Assembly: GCA_034336665.1 (NCBI GenBank)
Contig: CM067565.1
Span: 84,756,858-84,820,857 of the forward strand
Origin: Luscinia megarhynchos
Lineage: Eukaryota > Chordata > Aves > Passeriformes > Turdidae
Length of the DNA: 64,000 bases
Direction of reading: 5' to 3'
In this document: positions 1-13,800 of the stretch, in pieces
Layout of the letters: the number at the start of each line of letters is the position of its first letter
Numbering within the stretch: position 1 is the first letter of the stretch
Made by a program: the position numbers and the translations under genes
The notes under the pieces: model-generated
Told to the model about the DNA's origin: nothing
Databases searched by the model: none
The model's input: only the letters and a program-made list of their open reading frames with translations

Positions 1-3000
1 CTAGTATCCCAGTACCCCAATCCTGCAAAAACAGAAATACAGGGCATATTACAAGGATGCAAGATTCTAAAATTGCAGCCATATTGACCATATTGTCTAT
101 ATCATACTTTACCCAAGCAGACAGCAGTTAAATGCAACATATGCATACACATGATGAATCTTCTTTCCCAGAAGGTCATAAACCTGCTGATTTTCTTCAA
201 GCTTTCAAATCTCAAAGCCATTGAAGGTCTTTGCAATCTAGCACTCTCTATGCTTCCATGCATAAAAGTTGCCACTAGCAAATTCATTGTTACCTCTATC
301 TCAACAATTTCTGCAATACTGGACCTATTCCCAATTGCTAATTCCAGCTGCTCTAAAAAAAATAAATTAAGAGCCCACATTATAGTAGAGACATAAAAAC
401 CCCTAAACCCAAAAATCAAAAGGTGCAAACCTCAAAAAAACTGACTGAACAGTAGCAAGTATATGGACTGTGTCTAAGAGAATAAGGTAAATAAATCCCC
501 ATCCTAAGTAAGGCTCAAGGTACTACTGCAGTACACACACAGGTCAGAAAGGGAATGCGAATTACTGTTTCCTGAATCCCACTCAGGAAACTGGCATGTC
601 TCTGTGGCCTGCCTTTCACAGAAGGCAGGCTGCTGTCCCTCAGATCATCATCAACCATGTTTTTTCTTTGCCTTTATGTTTTTGTAAATATTAATTTGTC
701 AGTGAGAAATCCTGACAGTCACCGGCAAGTACAAGGGGAAAACAGTTGCAGTTACTGCAACAAAGAATACATACATTCTGTGGGACAGGGAATTTTACCT
801 AGTGAAATGTACACAGAGAGACACTTCATTTTACATTCGAGAATGCAAAAATTCTAAGCTATTAACACAAATATTTTTTCAATAGCTGTGTTTCTGTTGT
901 TTCAGACCACTAATTTTCCTGAACACAACTGGAAAACAGGTTATTTGTACAACACTGGTCTCAAGCGTTTATCCATAACATAAGCAGCAATTTCAATTTG
1001 TCCTACTGCATTATTTCTTCCCCCTCCACTATTCGCAGAAGTAAAACACAGCTACAAATACATTTTCAACACCCCCACCATGACTATTCCCTTTCAGCTG
1101 TTCCCACTGTCACAGACATGCCTCACACACACAATCAGGATGGGGAGAGAGAATAAATCAAACCAAGAGAAGCTCTCTTCAAGGCTGTTTTGTGGCATGG
1201 AGAAGGTCACCAGTGCTACCAACACAGGTTTCACCACTGGGAATTAGCATAACATGCATTATAAAGGCAAAAATATACAGTCAATGCCCCTTTTTTTGAA
1301 ATATTCCAAGGTAAGTGAGCAACCCAGAGATGCATCACCACTTGCATATTTTGGGATGCATTAGGCACAATTAGCTGTGCATGTAGGTGGCTCAGACATG
1401 ACACCAATCCTGTCTAGAGAGATTTGACACATTTTGTAGTCAGACCTAGAAACTGAGCACCTTCAGCCCCTCCTTCCCACAGCCCAGTGACACAGCCCAC
1501 CTGGAGGCCACACATGCCCAAGAGGCTCCAGCCCAGGCTGGTAGCCCTGAGCTAACCCAGCATGCAGCCATTGTGGTGTCTCTGAACCTGACAGGGCACA
1601 GAACCTGGGCTCAGCAGGGCTTTTCCAAACACAGCAATGCCACCACAGGGCTCTCTCAGACCCAGGGCTCTGCCAGCTGGGAACAGCTCTGCCTTTCCGA
1701 GCCCCCACAACGCTGAGCTGCACACAGCTTGGCCCTTCCTATGCACAGACACAGCACACTTACCTGCAAACTTGATAAGGCCCCTATCCATAGAGGATTT
1801 GCTGTACATCAGTGATGCTTATTTATGGCTTGTTTATTTCAGGAAGAAAGGAGAAGAGCCACAGCAAATCCAAACAGCCATTACTTCAGCAGTTATTACG
1901 CACACAGTTACGCTGCAGAAAATTAAATTTTACCACAGTACAAAGATATGCTTCTTAATAAAACGTCAAGCAATCATATGAATTACAATAGAGTATATTC
2001 CATGTAGCAGCCCCTTCTCAGAGCAATTAGCTATGAAGTATCCTTTAATTGCTCACTTTGAAACATGGCTTCCCCTGCTTTTTTCCAAAGAAGAAAAAGA
2101 AAGCAATTAAAATATTTAATGAGTGCCTGCTGCCTGGCCCCTAATTCATGGGCATTCGAATGTTCAACTTGTGTCTTTTCATAATAGACATAATTGCCAG
2201 ATCCACTGCAACCCATCTATACAGAACAGCAGCATGTTTTACACAGTGTACTGTAATAATGTAATTGGTGTGATTCAATACTACCATTAAGAGAGAAAAA
2301 CAAATGCTGTGTGTAAAAGATTGACAACAGGCCTTTGAAATCATACAATTGATGCCTTTTCTGCTAAGAGCTGGGAAATATTTAGCCCATATCCTTTGGG
2401 TCTCCCTTCTGGCTGTTTTGCCTGTACTGCCAACAAAATAAATGAATTCTTCACAATGACAAGACCCTATTAAATGCAAGAGGCTACAGACTTTTTGCCT
2501 AAGTTTTGATCATCTTTACACAGCACCTGAAGGCTTCCCTCACTAACATATGCAAAGAAAATATTCAGTGTTGACTGCACAGCTGCCGTGAAAATGGCAT
2601 GTGGGTAGAACAAGGAGGACAAACCATACCCCAGGAACTTACAAAACTCCTCGTCTTGGAGAGATACTACAACTCATTCCACTTCAGACCAGAAGCACAG
2701 CAAATGAAAACCGATCCCCTTGTGAACCACTTGGCATGTGTCTCATTCTGGTAAGCAACAGACTACAAGTTACTGGTGGCCAATTCAGATGTCAATTCAT
2801 CAAAGCAGCCCATTATAATTTCTATTAAATATGATCACATAGATATATCTTTCACGTTTCAGGTGCATTCTAACACCTTGTACTGTAGCAGAACTAATTC
2901 TGGAAACATCACCAAAAGCAAGACAGAGACATATGCCCTCATCCAAAACAGCCAAACAACACTACACAAAAGGAAGACAGAAGCAGAAAGTAAGGAAGTT

Positions 3001-3454
3001 TGTTTATGGATATTAGCTTGGGTAACAAACTCATCCACTTGCTAAGTTATCTGGATTTAGAAAGCTGTCTTCCGAGAACTTACATCCTCCTCGCAAGTTC
3101 GGAAACAGGACTCAGCACTGCAAAGCAGAAGCAAAAAAGCTCTCATACCCTGTTCTCCAGCAACTCACATTAGAGCCATTTATTCAAGAGGTAGTTAGCA
3201 GAGGTAGTGTGTTTCCCACTGGAAACATCCTTCAGTTCATCTTTGCAGATCCTGAACACATCGCTTTGCCTTGCAAACCAGTACAGAGACAGCCAGATTT
3301 GCTACTCTAAGTGCACAGCTGTGATCTGGCAGGAACCAGAGCAGGCAACCCTGTCCCCAGTTGTCCCTTTCAGCTGCCACAGTCCAACAGCCCTCAGTAA
3401 GAGAGTCATGATGGTCATCCAGCTGTTGTATCATCACTGGGCTTGGTGCCATTT

Positions 3455-3473
3455 AAAAAAAAAAAAAAAAAAA
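3455..3473 (+). repeat. 19-base A homopolymer
   Basis: An uninterrupted run of 19 A in TTC7A intron 8. The preceding 250 bp do not resemble any gene I know, so a retrocopy origin is not supported. Confidence 0.9.
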
Positions 3474-5014
3474 GAGAACAGGAAAAACCAACCTACAAAA
3501 GCAACAGTTCTTCACCAATCCATTTGTTGGGCAGTGTTATTTTAATAAAACTAGCAACTGAAGAGCTAACAGGCTTTATTTATTTCTGTGTTTAAAAATA
3601 CATGGGTTTAACATTATTCTGTTAAAGGCATGCTCACAGCCATGAGTTTGTTCTCACCAGTAAAAAGAACACGACAAGTCCCAGTATCTTCCTTCCCCCT
3701 CACCATCTGTTCCATGCTCTCAGGCCCTCCAAGGTCAAATCGCCTTTAGGGATTCAGAGATAAGATGGGGATGACATTTCTAATCTTTTTTACACAGGCA
3801 CAGAATTTATTAGTTTTGGATACAAGGAGCTTCATGTCCAGTATGAGTGAATACAGAGCCAAAAAAAAAACCATGTTACCTGGTACGTGTAGAGGACCAC
3901 ATCAGCCAAAATCCCCAGTTGTAGGTGCCAGCATTGCCAGTACTGAATAAAGGCATTTCAGACTGTATAATGGACCTCAGATTCAACAAGGGAAGGTTTC
4001 TAAATGCAAACAAAGAACTTCTCTTTTTTTTTAACCTCAAAAGTAAACACAAAAAGTAATACTAAATGTTCCATTCCTGGCTCTGAGAAGCTTCTGGCTA
4101 ACTTTAAGGGCATTGCAGTCAACTCTGAATACTCTTGAGAATAGCTATTAAAATAAACAAAACTGTAGCTAACGGTTAGTCATGCCAAACCTCCTCTGTC
4201 TACACCCTGCAGCTCAAAGCACCAAAGTCCCTGATGGCTGAAGGGGTCCTGTTCTCATTGGTAGGTGAAGCAGAAAAATCATGCTGCACCAAGGCACATG
4301 TCCTTGTCCTCAGTTCCCCTCACAAAGTGTCACTGGTTTAGATGGGTTAAGTGCAGTAAGAGAGAGGACTAATGGTTTTAAAATAGGCAAGTCCATGTTT
4401 CTCCAACATGTGATAGGAAGACACTATTCTGCCACAGCCTGAGCTTGTAAAGGCTGTCACCAACTGGCCTTCTTGGTCTGAAGGAAAGCATTTGCATCCT
4501 CTCAGAAACACAGCCCATCCATACCATAACTTAGGCTATACAGAAGGAATGATAGAGTAGCCAAAAGACCACAAACATAAAGACAGCCTTGACTGTGGCA
4601 ATCTTCAGCCTGCCTGATTTGTTTCACTAGATTCCTTCATGAGAGCTCTACAGCCAAAGGCTGTAACTAAACAGCTGGCACAGAGAAGGAATATTTGCCA
4701 AGCTCAACAACCAGAATTCTTTTCATTGTTTACTGAGATACCTCAGCTTATGAAAATAGGCTCCCATTTTTAACAGGACATAAAGAACACAGGAGGCAAT
4801 TCCTGAGAATGCCAGGGCAAAGCAGGCTAAAAGCTTTCACTCTAAGTGTTAATATATCCACTGAAGCATCTTCAGAGCCATGGAAGAGCATACCATATTA
4901 TTTGGCCATTTGAAAACCTTTTACATACTTAGGCTCAAGGGCAGAGCAAAATACTGAAGGAACCCTTAATTCCCCCTTTCAAATATATTCTCATTTCATC
5001 ATATGCAAACTGGT

Positions 5015-5058
5015 TCCCTTGCAATGCAAGGGAAAGGGATAAGTAAGGGATAAGTAAG
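5015..5058 (+). repeat. Palindrome followed by 11-bp tandem repeat
   Basis: TCCCTTGCA-A-TGCAAGGGA (5015-5033) is a perfect inverted repeat with a one-base centre. It is followed by two copies of AGGGATAAGTA. It is a small structure in TTC7A intron 8 of unknown meaning. Confidence 0.8.
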
Positions 5059-7805
5059 CCAGAAACCTCCACCATTAAGAGCCAGAGAAGGTTTGGTAAG
5101 AAATAAGCTCTGGCTCTCAAGAACCTCAACACAATTTCTTGCTTTCCCCTTTCCCCTTCTCCCATAACATCTTCTTGGGAGTCACAGAGATCCTGGCAAA
5201 GCAGATGTCAGCTTCACCTTAAGAAGGCAAGTCAAACATAAAAACAGTGAATTTCAGCATCAAAGGTGTTGCAGGTGTACACTTCTTGAGAAAGTACCAT
5301 GTCTCCTCCTCAGCACATATTTCTTTTGAGGTTCTCTGATGATTTATGCTCCTCCCCAGTACATGTTTGCTCTGTGTCCTCCACAGGTTGCAAATTTTTT
5401 CTGTCCCTCCTTCCCCTAATTCTGTCCCCCCCTTCAAGGTCATTTTGGAGTGGCAGGAGTGAGGAACAGGTATTTGAAGAATCTGTTTGGCTTTACAGTC
5501 TTGCAAGAGAGTTACAACACCCTGACTATTCTTTGTCTCTTTAAGAATCTGACAGAAACACCTTTCTGGTCAGTTTTGCTCTTACAGTCCAAAGTGTCAG
5601 AGAAGCTAATGTAATTGCATACTTCTGTTTCACAATTGTAAATACTGGAAGAACACCTAACCCAGCCGAAATCCAGGAACATCAACTATGTTGTTTACTG
5701 GCCTACAGAAATGTATCACTTGCCATTGACATTCTCTCCAGGAAGGAAAGTATGCTTTATTCAGTTGTTAACACTGTATAATCAGGGAGAGACTTCAATT
5801 GGAAATCTGCTTCCTGTTAACTCGTTCCATGAGCTTCTGTAAGTTGTTTTTTTAAAGAAAAAAAAATACACAAAACCAAAAACCAAAACTTCAAACAAAC
5901 AACAAACTTGTACAGGAGAAAACTCACTAGCCTACAGCAATGCTGTTATGGAAAACATGTCATGTCGTAAATTAAACAAAATTCCCCTTCTAAGTACCAT
6001 AGTAAAAATGTACAGGAAAGTATTTATGGATTACAAACATATGTAAGAATTACATTGCTCTCTCTGTTCCTTCACTTAGGAAAAACATTCACGTGGTTCC
6101 TAAGTGTATTTCTGTACACTTGTCTTGAATTTTAGTTAGAACAAACTCATGGCAAGGTTGATGCAAGATGAAGGCGCAGATGTTCCATTTCCCCAGAATC
6201 AGAAATACAGTTACACGAGTCCTACAGTGCTCTGCTACAGGATCTTCTTTTGTTTGTTTTATATGTAGCAGATCAAAGTGCCTTGCATCTTCCTCCAGGA
6301 AATCCCTATACATCAGAGGCAGTATTTAATCATACACCAAGCTTACTTATTTAACCTGGAACTCAGCACAGCAGTCCCATTTCTATCTAGCACTTTCACA
6401 CTACTTCATCCATAACTTAGCTACAGGACCAGTTAGCTCACCATTTCACACACTCTTAGATAGGCATAACTTTCACCACCTCAGCAGAAGAAGATTGTGG
6501 AGTTTGAGGTCCCACACGGCCTCTCTAACTGCAAGTCCAGTACCAGAAAGGCTGGAGCAGCCAGCCTGATCCTCCTTCCTGCTTGGATCAGCCCCAACAA
6601 GCCCCACTGACATGAGTATTTCTGATTTTAACAGCATTGCACATGATATCCTACAGGCCCTCACTCCTATAGTCTCCACTTCTAATTATGAAAGCCCTTC
6701 TGACTGGAGAAAACCTTGAAAACACAAAGCAGATTTGCTACAGAGCTTTAATCTAGAAAGCACTGAAAAGCACATAGCAACACTCAGATGTACACGGTTG
6801 TGAAGTCAATTTAGTATTTTGGGGTGGTTTATTCTCTTCCATTTTTACCTGAATTTTAAAAGCAGACAATTTAAAGTCAATTTAAATTTAAAGACAATTT
6901 AAAGCCCTCTTCTGAAGAAGTTTGTGGGAAAGGCAATAACTTGAGCCAGAAGAACCAGACAAGAAAAACTGAAGGAAGCAAAAACCAAAGTCTCCATAGT
7001 ATCTCTTTTCAATTTGTCTGAAAGTTACTAAAAAGTTTCTAAGAAGGCTGTCGATGCTTCAAGGTTTTGAATCTTACTTTGAGGTACAAGGGACCACTCT
7101 ACATTTAAAGCAAAATACACATTACTCACACATTTTCAGAAAACATTTCTTACATGTTTTCTGTACACTTGCATCTTCTCAGAACATAAAAATTATCAAA
7201 GGTTACCAATGCAGCCATTTGTCCTCCAATTTTCTGCCTGCCTCTTAAATGGATTTTTAAAGCCACAATGCTATAAATAGAAAAAATCTCATTATTTCAT
7301 TGTAGCTTATTATGAATGATTCTGCATGATTCCCTGTATCACTGCATCAGAAACTGCCAAAGATCACTCCAGACTGAAAAAGCCAAGGACTGCAGACTAA
7401 GGCATGAAAGCAGAGTACTGCACCCTGCAATTCCAATCAGCAGGTACCTCCATCACACTTGGCTTTAGACAAGGCTCTCTTCCTCTCATTCTTGATCCAT
7501 AAATTCACACAGATGTTATGAATGGAAACATGTCTACTGACAATCTATATGGACATCAGAACCTGCATACAGCTATGGTGAATGCAGTCAATTTCTTGTC
7601 TTGATAATTTCCGAAATTCTTCACAAACATTCCACTTAATAAAAGTGGTGTCATTAATAAAACAATAGATAGTATTTTCCACTCAGCACCTGAAGCCTTG
7701 CTTCTGTTTATCTAGGGAAGATTCTGTAAACAAAACCAACCAGGAGACATGGAAATGCTAGATATCCCTTTGCACATTAATACTACAAACTCATTTTTGG
7801 CTTAC

Positions 7806-7869
7806 CATGGATTCACTGATTAAGAGGAGGAGAAGAGCCTCTTCTACGTTGTCTTGAGGGCAGTACACA
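7806..7869 (-). CDS. TTC7A: TTC7A exon 8
   Basis: Encodes residues 328-349 (22 codons with the split Asn328). The acceptor is GTCTTTCAG|TGT and the donor CCATG|GTAAGC. The translation [20 protein letters not shown] is diagnostic of TTC7. It is the last exon I can identify before the left edge; the next one would begin with the conserved VVLSR-type segment, which I could not find between 1 and 7805. Confidence 0.95.
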
Positions 7870-10800
7870 CTGAAAGACAGAATACATTTTTCTGAGGAAG
7901 GTCAAGAGTTATCCTGTCAGCCTCTTTCTCATTTCACAAGAGAAGCAGTAACTTGAAACATCTCATGCATAATTCATTTGCTAGGCAATACTTTCTTTGC
8001 AGGTTCACACAATTAAAACCCCTGCAATATATTGTAGATGAGCTATACTGAACCCTAAATAGATTATTACAGTTTCATAGCAAAGACAACTCTTTGGTTG
8101 GACCTTCTTCTCCCTAGGGGGAGGGGGGCAGGAAATTACTCAAAGTTTAATGTTTTATTTTTCCAGCAGACTTTTTAGTGGCAAGTTGAAAAATAAGAAG
8201 GCACAAAACTACTACATGAATCAGTGACATAATTAGCAGTACCAAAGAGTGTTCAAATACACTCCTTCCAGATAAATGAAATAAAAATGAACACTTACTT
8301 CTCTTCTGAGTACAGCTCAGGACTCCGACAAAGAAGATTGCTAACATAAGACTGATAGTCCTTGTTCATGAACTCAGGCAGTGGATCAGATAAAGGGCTC
8401 CAGTAACAGTCTTCACTGAGGGAATGGAGAAGTACTTGGGCTAACTGTTTGGCTGCAGTCTAGAGATCAGTACAGAAAAAGGCATACATCAGTGAAGCTT
8501 TCTCCAACACAAAAGATTCGCTCCTCACCATGTTCCACCTTGGGAAACAAATGTATCAGCATGACAGTACCACTTTCCAGAAAGCTGGAGTAGCAAAATC
8601 AGCTGCTGAGGTCTACAAAAGGGTCAGTTTCTTCCCTCCTGAGAAAAGACCAAACTTCTGCATTTACATGGTCTTGTTGCAATGCCCTAGGAAAAAAAGT
8701 TACCAAAAAGGCCTGACAGCAAGGGATGCTTTGGTTAACAAGGACAACTAATTGCCACACACACTGCTGAGACAATCTCACAATAGTTACTATACAGGAG
8801 TATGACAACACTATATTGTGTTCTCAGCCTCAGAATTTTTATGCAAGTCTCAGGACCACAGGCAACTTTTGTGTTAGGTTTAAAAGATCAGCCTTTCATC
8901 TGTTAACATCAGTCTCCCTTGTAGACTCTTGTAGTTTCAGCTTGGTACTGCTTCTCTCTTCCTGTCGCAGTAAAGGAGGGAGGAGAGAAGATGTTTAGGA
9001 ACTTTAACAGTGAAACAGCAACATCACATGTACTTTTTTTACCACCATGCAGCTGAAGATCCTTAAATAGTTGCTTTCCACTTCATATGCACAGCTGGCA
9101 AGCTGGGCCCAAAAGGAGGCAAGTTAACTTCACTTAGCAAAACTATCTTTGGCATTTACCCTTGCCTGATACCCATCAAATCCCTAATTTCTCTCACTGT
9201 AAATAGAGGAGCCTGTGAACAAGCTCAGAGACATCAAAATGGGTGGTGCCTTCTGTGAATTCTAAGCAGCACACCACTCTGTGCTGTAAAGTAAATACTG
9301 CACAAAACAGAGGGCAGGCTGAAACTTCAGCCCTCCTGTCCTAATGCTTGCAAATAGTATTATGCAACTTCTCCAACCTCTTCTTCTGGATATGCACTTT
9401 ACAAGAAATTTACACTTTGAGGTGTGTTAGGAGCCCACCAAGAGTAATTTTCTTTTAAATACCAGGACATGTATGTTATAGATTTCATACCTCAATATCT
9501 ATGGGATCAAATAAACCACACTGAGATTAAAGTTCCTATTATCAATTTCAGGAACTTGTTTTGATGTAAGGCTCTTGATTTTCATCCACCCCACCACACA
9601 TGAATTCACTGAATTAGTCTAAAATGCAACCACAGCAGCGTGAACTGCCTCTTGAACATCATAGAAAGGGAGTCTTCATGTATGGCAGTGATCTGAGTGT
9701 ATGATGGTGTTTCAAAGAAATGTCATCATGTACAACTCCCTGGAAACCCCAAGACCTTCTTCCATGCCCTGCTAGTGACAAGTTACAGAAAGCTGTTTCT
9801 AACTAAGCTTTTCTATGCTTTTTATAGCAAGTAAACTATAAGCAAAATGGCTTAGGGCCCTGCAACATTAGCCAGTATCATTTTATCATCTCAGTGTGTA
9901 ATTATTTAGTCAGTTTTACCCTGAGGAGTCAACTCTCCTATATTTTTTTCCTACAGTCTTAGAAGGGAGGGAAAATAATTTGCCAGCAACACAAAGATCT
10001 CTACTGGTTCACAAAGAAGTAGGAGTACAGTTTGTGGTAAGCCATTCAGAAGGCAAGCAACAAATACGTCTAGTGTCCTTAATTTTAACATACAGTACAG
10101 TAGCTGTGTAAATTAGCTTCACTCTTGTTTTGAATAAGACCAAACAAACCAGAACAAGCCAAGACTCTGATTTATGTTATTACTGCCTTTGGCTAAAAAA
10201 AGCATCATTATGCTTGAAGAACACTGTGATCCCACAAATTAGGGGGAAAAAAAAATCATGTGTTTTACTCTCATGCTTGAAAAAGTTGTTTAATTAAGCA
10301 CATTTCTCCCTTTGCCTTCTTGACAGGTCTTTAAAAATAAATAAGAAAATGAAAATGCTACTTCTAAATCCCAGGAAAAGGTATTGAATGAACACCTTGA
10401 GAGTTCCTCTAAGGGACGAATCTCCCAGGAGTGTTGTACAGCTGTCCCCAGTTGCACAGGGACAGGAGCAATTGAGCCACATTCTGTCACAGTCTAGGAG
10501 CAGCAGATGCTTAGACTCATTTCAGCAAAATGATAAAACAGGCGAGCACAAAAATACCACTGAACCCTGATCTCAGTTTGGAAAAGGATGCAACCATTTG
10601 AGTGGACAATTATTTAAATAATTTATTCTAATTTGCTGTACAAGATTCCATGTGCATCTGTATTCTCAAAAACACTATATAAACCCATGCTCCCCTCCCC
10701 TGCCCAACTTCTCTAGAATGACACAAAACACAAAGCAGAATCAGGTACAAGTTTAGCTGTATGAGTATCAATGCTTTTAGGGCTGCAAAGCTTTCATTCC

Positions 10801-13800
10801 CAAGACTCTTATTCAGCAAGCTGTTGACCTTGTCACCTCCTGAGTAACTTCAGGACAAGAGCTCTACAAGGGGAGACGGGGAAGAACCAGTTAAAGGTCT
10901 AAGAAGTTAAACAGGCACATAAATATTTCTTTACCTGAGACACTCAGGATAAAAGGATGTAAAGATGCAGAATAAAAGGAAAAAAAGGAAAATTTAAAAC
11001 CATTAAAATCACTCTGTACTGTACTGAAGAGGGTTTTACAGAAGGAACACTGAAAGATGTCAGTCTAAAAAAGCACTGCTTGTTGTAGGGGACAGAAGTA
11101 CTTAATGATCCTACATGCAGATGCAGAAAGGTGTGCATGCACACTGAAATTGAGAAAGAAAACAAGACAGCATCACCTGAGACCAGCACTGTCAAACTAG
11201 TAACACCTGTTTCTAATAGGGCTAGAAAATGCACTGAAATCAAGAAAGCAAAACAATTAAACAAACAAAAACTAAAATACAAACCCAACAAAAGTAGTCT
11301 ACATGCCCAGGTCTGAAAGCTTGGAGGTTTCAATTGGGCAGGTCTTTGGATTAAGGGGATCACTTGACATATCACTTCCAAAAGTTAAAAAAAAGAGGAA
11401 AAAAAAGGGAAAAAAAAAAGCCAGCAATCAATCAAGTTAGGACAAACACACTTCTGTGCTACATCACTGGTCAATCAAGAGAATTCCAACACACCAGACT
11501 GCCCCACCCTCCCATCTCCCATTTCCTTACCATTTTGAAGGTCTGAGTAGCTTTTGTTTCTACAGTCCGTAGTACTTCTCGCAGACTCCTCATTCCTTTC
11601 ACAATATTTCTATGGGGAAGAAAAAAAAATAGTGAAAACCACCCAAAATCTGCACGCTGGAGACAGGACATTTTTATGACGTGCCAAAGCTTGGCAACAC
11701 ACCTGAAGTTCAAACCACCCATGAAACAATCACTAGCACTGAGTGTGCAGCAGTGAGACAAGCCACTCTGAGGCACAGACAGGACAATGGCACAGAGCAA
11801 GGCAGCGACTGCAGCACTGCCTGCTCCAGATGGCTTCCTAAGAGAAGATCACATTCACATTTGATGAACAGAGGGGACATTTGGAAGCCTTTCATAGCTC
11901 ATATTTATGAAGCAGATGCTGCTCCTTAAAAGCATCCACATCTCCTCTTCATACACACAGATTGTACTTGTTTGAATTATATTGAGCTTACATGATGCTT
12001 TTAAATGACGATTTCTTTTAGGTGGTGCTTAAACGCCTTGTGTCTGATGGTCCAGGCACATGATGAAATTACAGTGGTTTAAACAGTTTATTATCAGGCA
12101 GCTAAGTTGCAGTAACTGTCTGCAAGCACAGCTTAACCTGCAATAAGAGGGTTAGACTAAAAAGAAAATTTAAAAAAACATATTACTCTGCATACAGCAT
12201 GAGCAATTAAAGCTGACTAGTTGCCAAATGCTATCTTAATCGTGTCTGTGCACTCAGAGAGATGCAGAGAGGAAAGATTAAACACTGGACAGATCAGTTA
12301 ACACACTGGCAGCCTATCAGCTGTTCAAGGCTAAGGACATGGCCCCACCATCACCATAACTGCAAAATGGTTCAACGCACATTCACTGCAGGGTCAAAGC
12401 TACCCAAAGAAATACAAGCTATCAGAAAAGAAGCAATGCTGTACAAGAGAACAAAACAAGCAGTTGTACCGGTACATTAACCGTCACTTCAGCTTATACA
12501 GGAGAATTTTCTGTGCAGACAAAAGCTAAATTTCATTTAAAAACAAAGCCATAAAAACTTTTTTCCACCAAACTGATTAAATTTTGAAGGTAAGCAGTAC
12601 AGACTGCACTTGTGCCTGCTTTCATGCACTGCACACCTTCCTGCACTCCAGAATCAACATCAAACATCTGATGACAATAAAAAAACAGGTAATTATTTTG
12701 GGGATGCAGGGATAAAAACGTGTTTGCCATGAATATTGGCTACATAAAACACCACCCTAAAGCTAGTAGTCACCGTATCATAGAATGCAAATGCATATGG
12801 CCTTATTTCTCAGCAATACCCATCTCAGTCTAAATTCTGATGTAATCTATAGACTATATAATCATGGGCAATGTACAGGCAAGCAAGAAAGTAAGATAAG
12901 AGCAAAAAGACTGAAGACTTGTAGAGAAAAGTCTGATGCTGTCTTTTTTCCTTCTACTTTCTCCCAAATAAAAAACGTGCTTTGAGTTTATCAAGAAGAA
13001 AAAAGGTGAAGAAAGTTTTTTTAGGTTGGACTTAAATACTTCAGCAAGCACTCCAATGACAGGGCCAAGACATCAGGTGCTTTTTAGTGGGTCTAGAATA
13101 GAATATACTTACAAATATGCAGTTCTAGACCTTATGCACAAGTAGTGACCATATCCAATGGAATTGTTTACATGGTATTTACCATCAGATAGAAAAAAAA
13201 AATAAAAATTCCCCCATCAAAACAAAATTCAGCTGCCCTTCTTGACTGCTGAAAACGACCAGTATTTTCTGTTCTTCCATGGGTGCCTTAGGAGGCTGGA
13301 CAGAAGAGTTATAGAGTGTAACAGTTCTACAGCATCTTCAAAAATGCATTTATTTAGGTTTTTTAGCCTAATGATATTTGTCTTAATAAAGTTCCAATGA
13401 ATTCCATTAACCAATATCAGAAAGAAGACTAGTGACCACTTGCAAAGCCAATTCATTTCACATTTGGCACATACTAATGAGAAGAAAAACCTACAGGATC
13501 TGATAAAAGGAGACAGTTTTTTCCTAGAAAACTAAAGCACCATTACAGTTCAACATTTTAGACCAGGCCATAAAACAAGTTAAGCCTCCTGACAGAAACA
13601 CCTTGCTCTGGGGTGGGGGGCAGGGGAGAAGAAAAACAAGGAACAGACGTACTGAAGTGAATGAATGAACGAATTAATGGCAAATTGCTGCCCACCTGTC
13701 AGTAGTCAGGGCTGGAACCATGCAACACATGGCAAATGCTTAGGAACACCTTTAACAGATGGTAGGGGTGCAAAATGGGAGACACAGGAAGAGCACCCAG

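Larger units (their letters stand above)
1..7805 (-). other. TTC7A: TTC7A intron 8 (partial)
   Basis: No TTC7A exon or other gene could be recognised. It contains a 19-base A run at 3455-3473 and a short palindrome with tandem repeat at 5015-5058. Small open frames throughout look like chance. The next TTC7A exon must lie further left. Confidence 0.75.

Noticed and set aside
1552..1809. Minus-strand frame ending at a strong GCAG|GTAAGT donor in TTC7A intron 8
   Set aside because: The upstream acceptor lacks a pyrimidine tract and the peptide does not match TTC7A, so an exon is not supported.
10944..11381. 145-codon minus-strand open frame rich in Phe, Leu and Ser
   Set aside because: It reads the complement of purine-rich intronic sequence. 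The hydrophobic look follows from composition, and no family is recognised.
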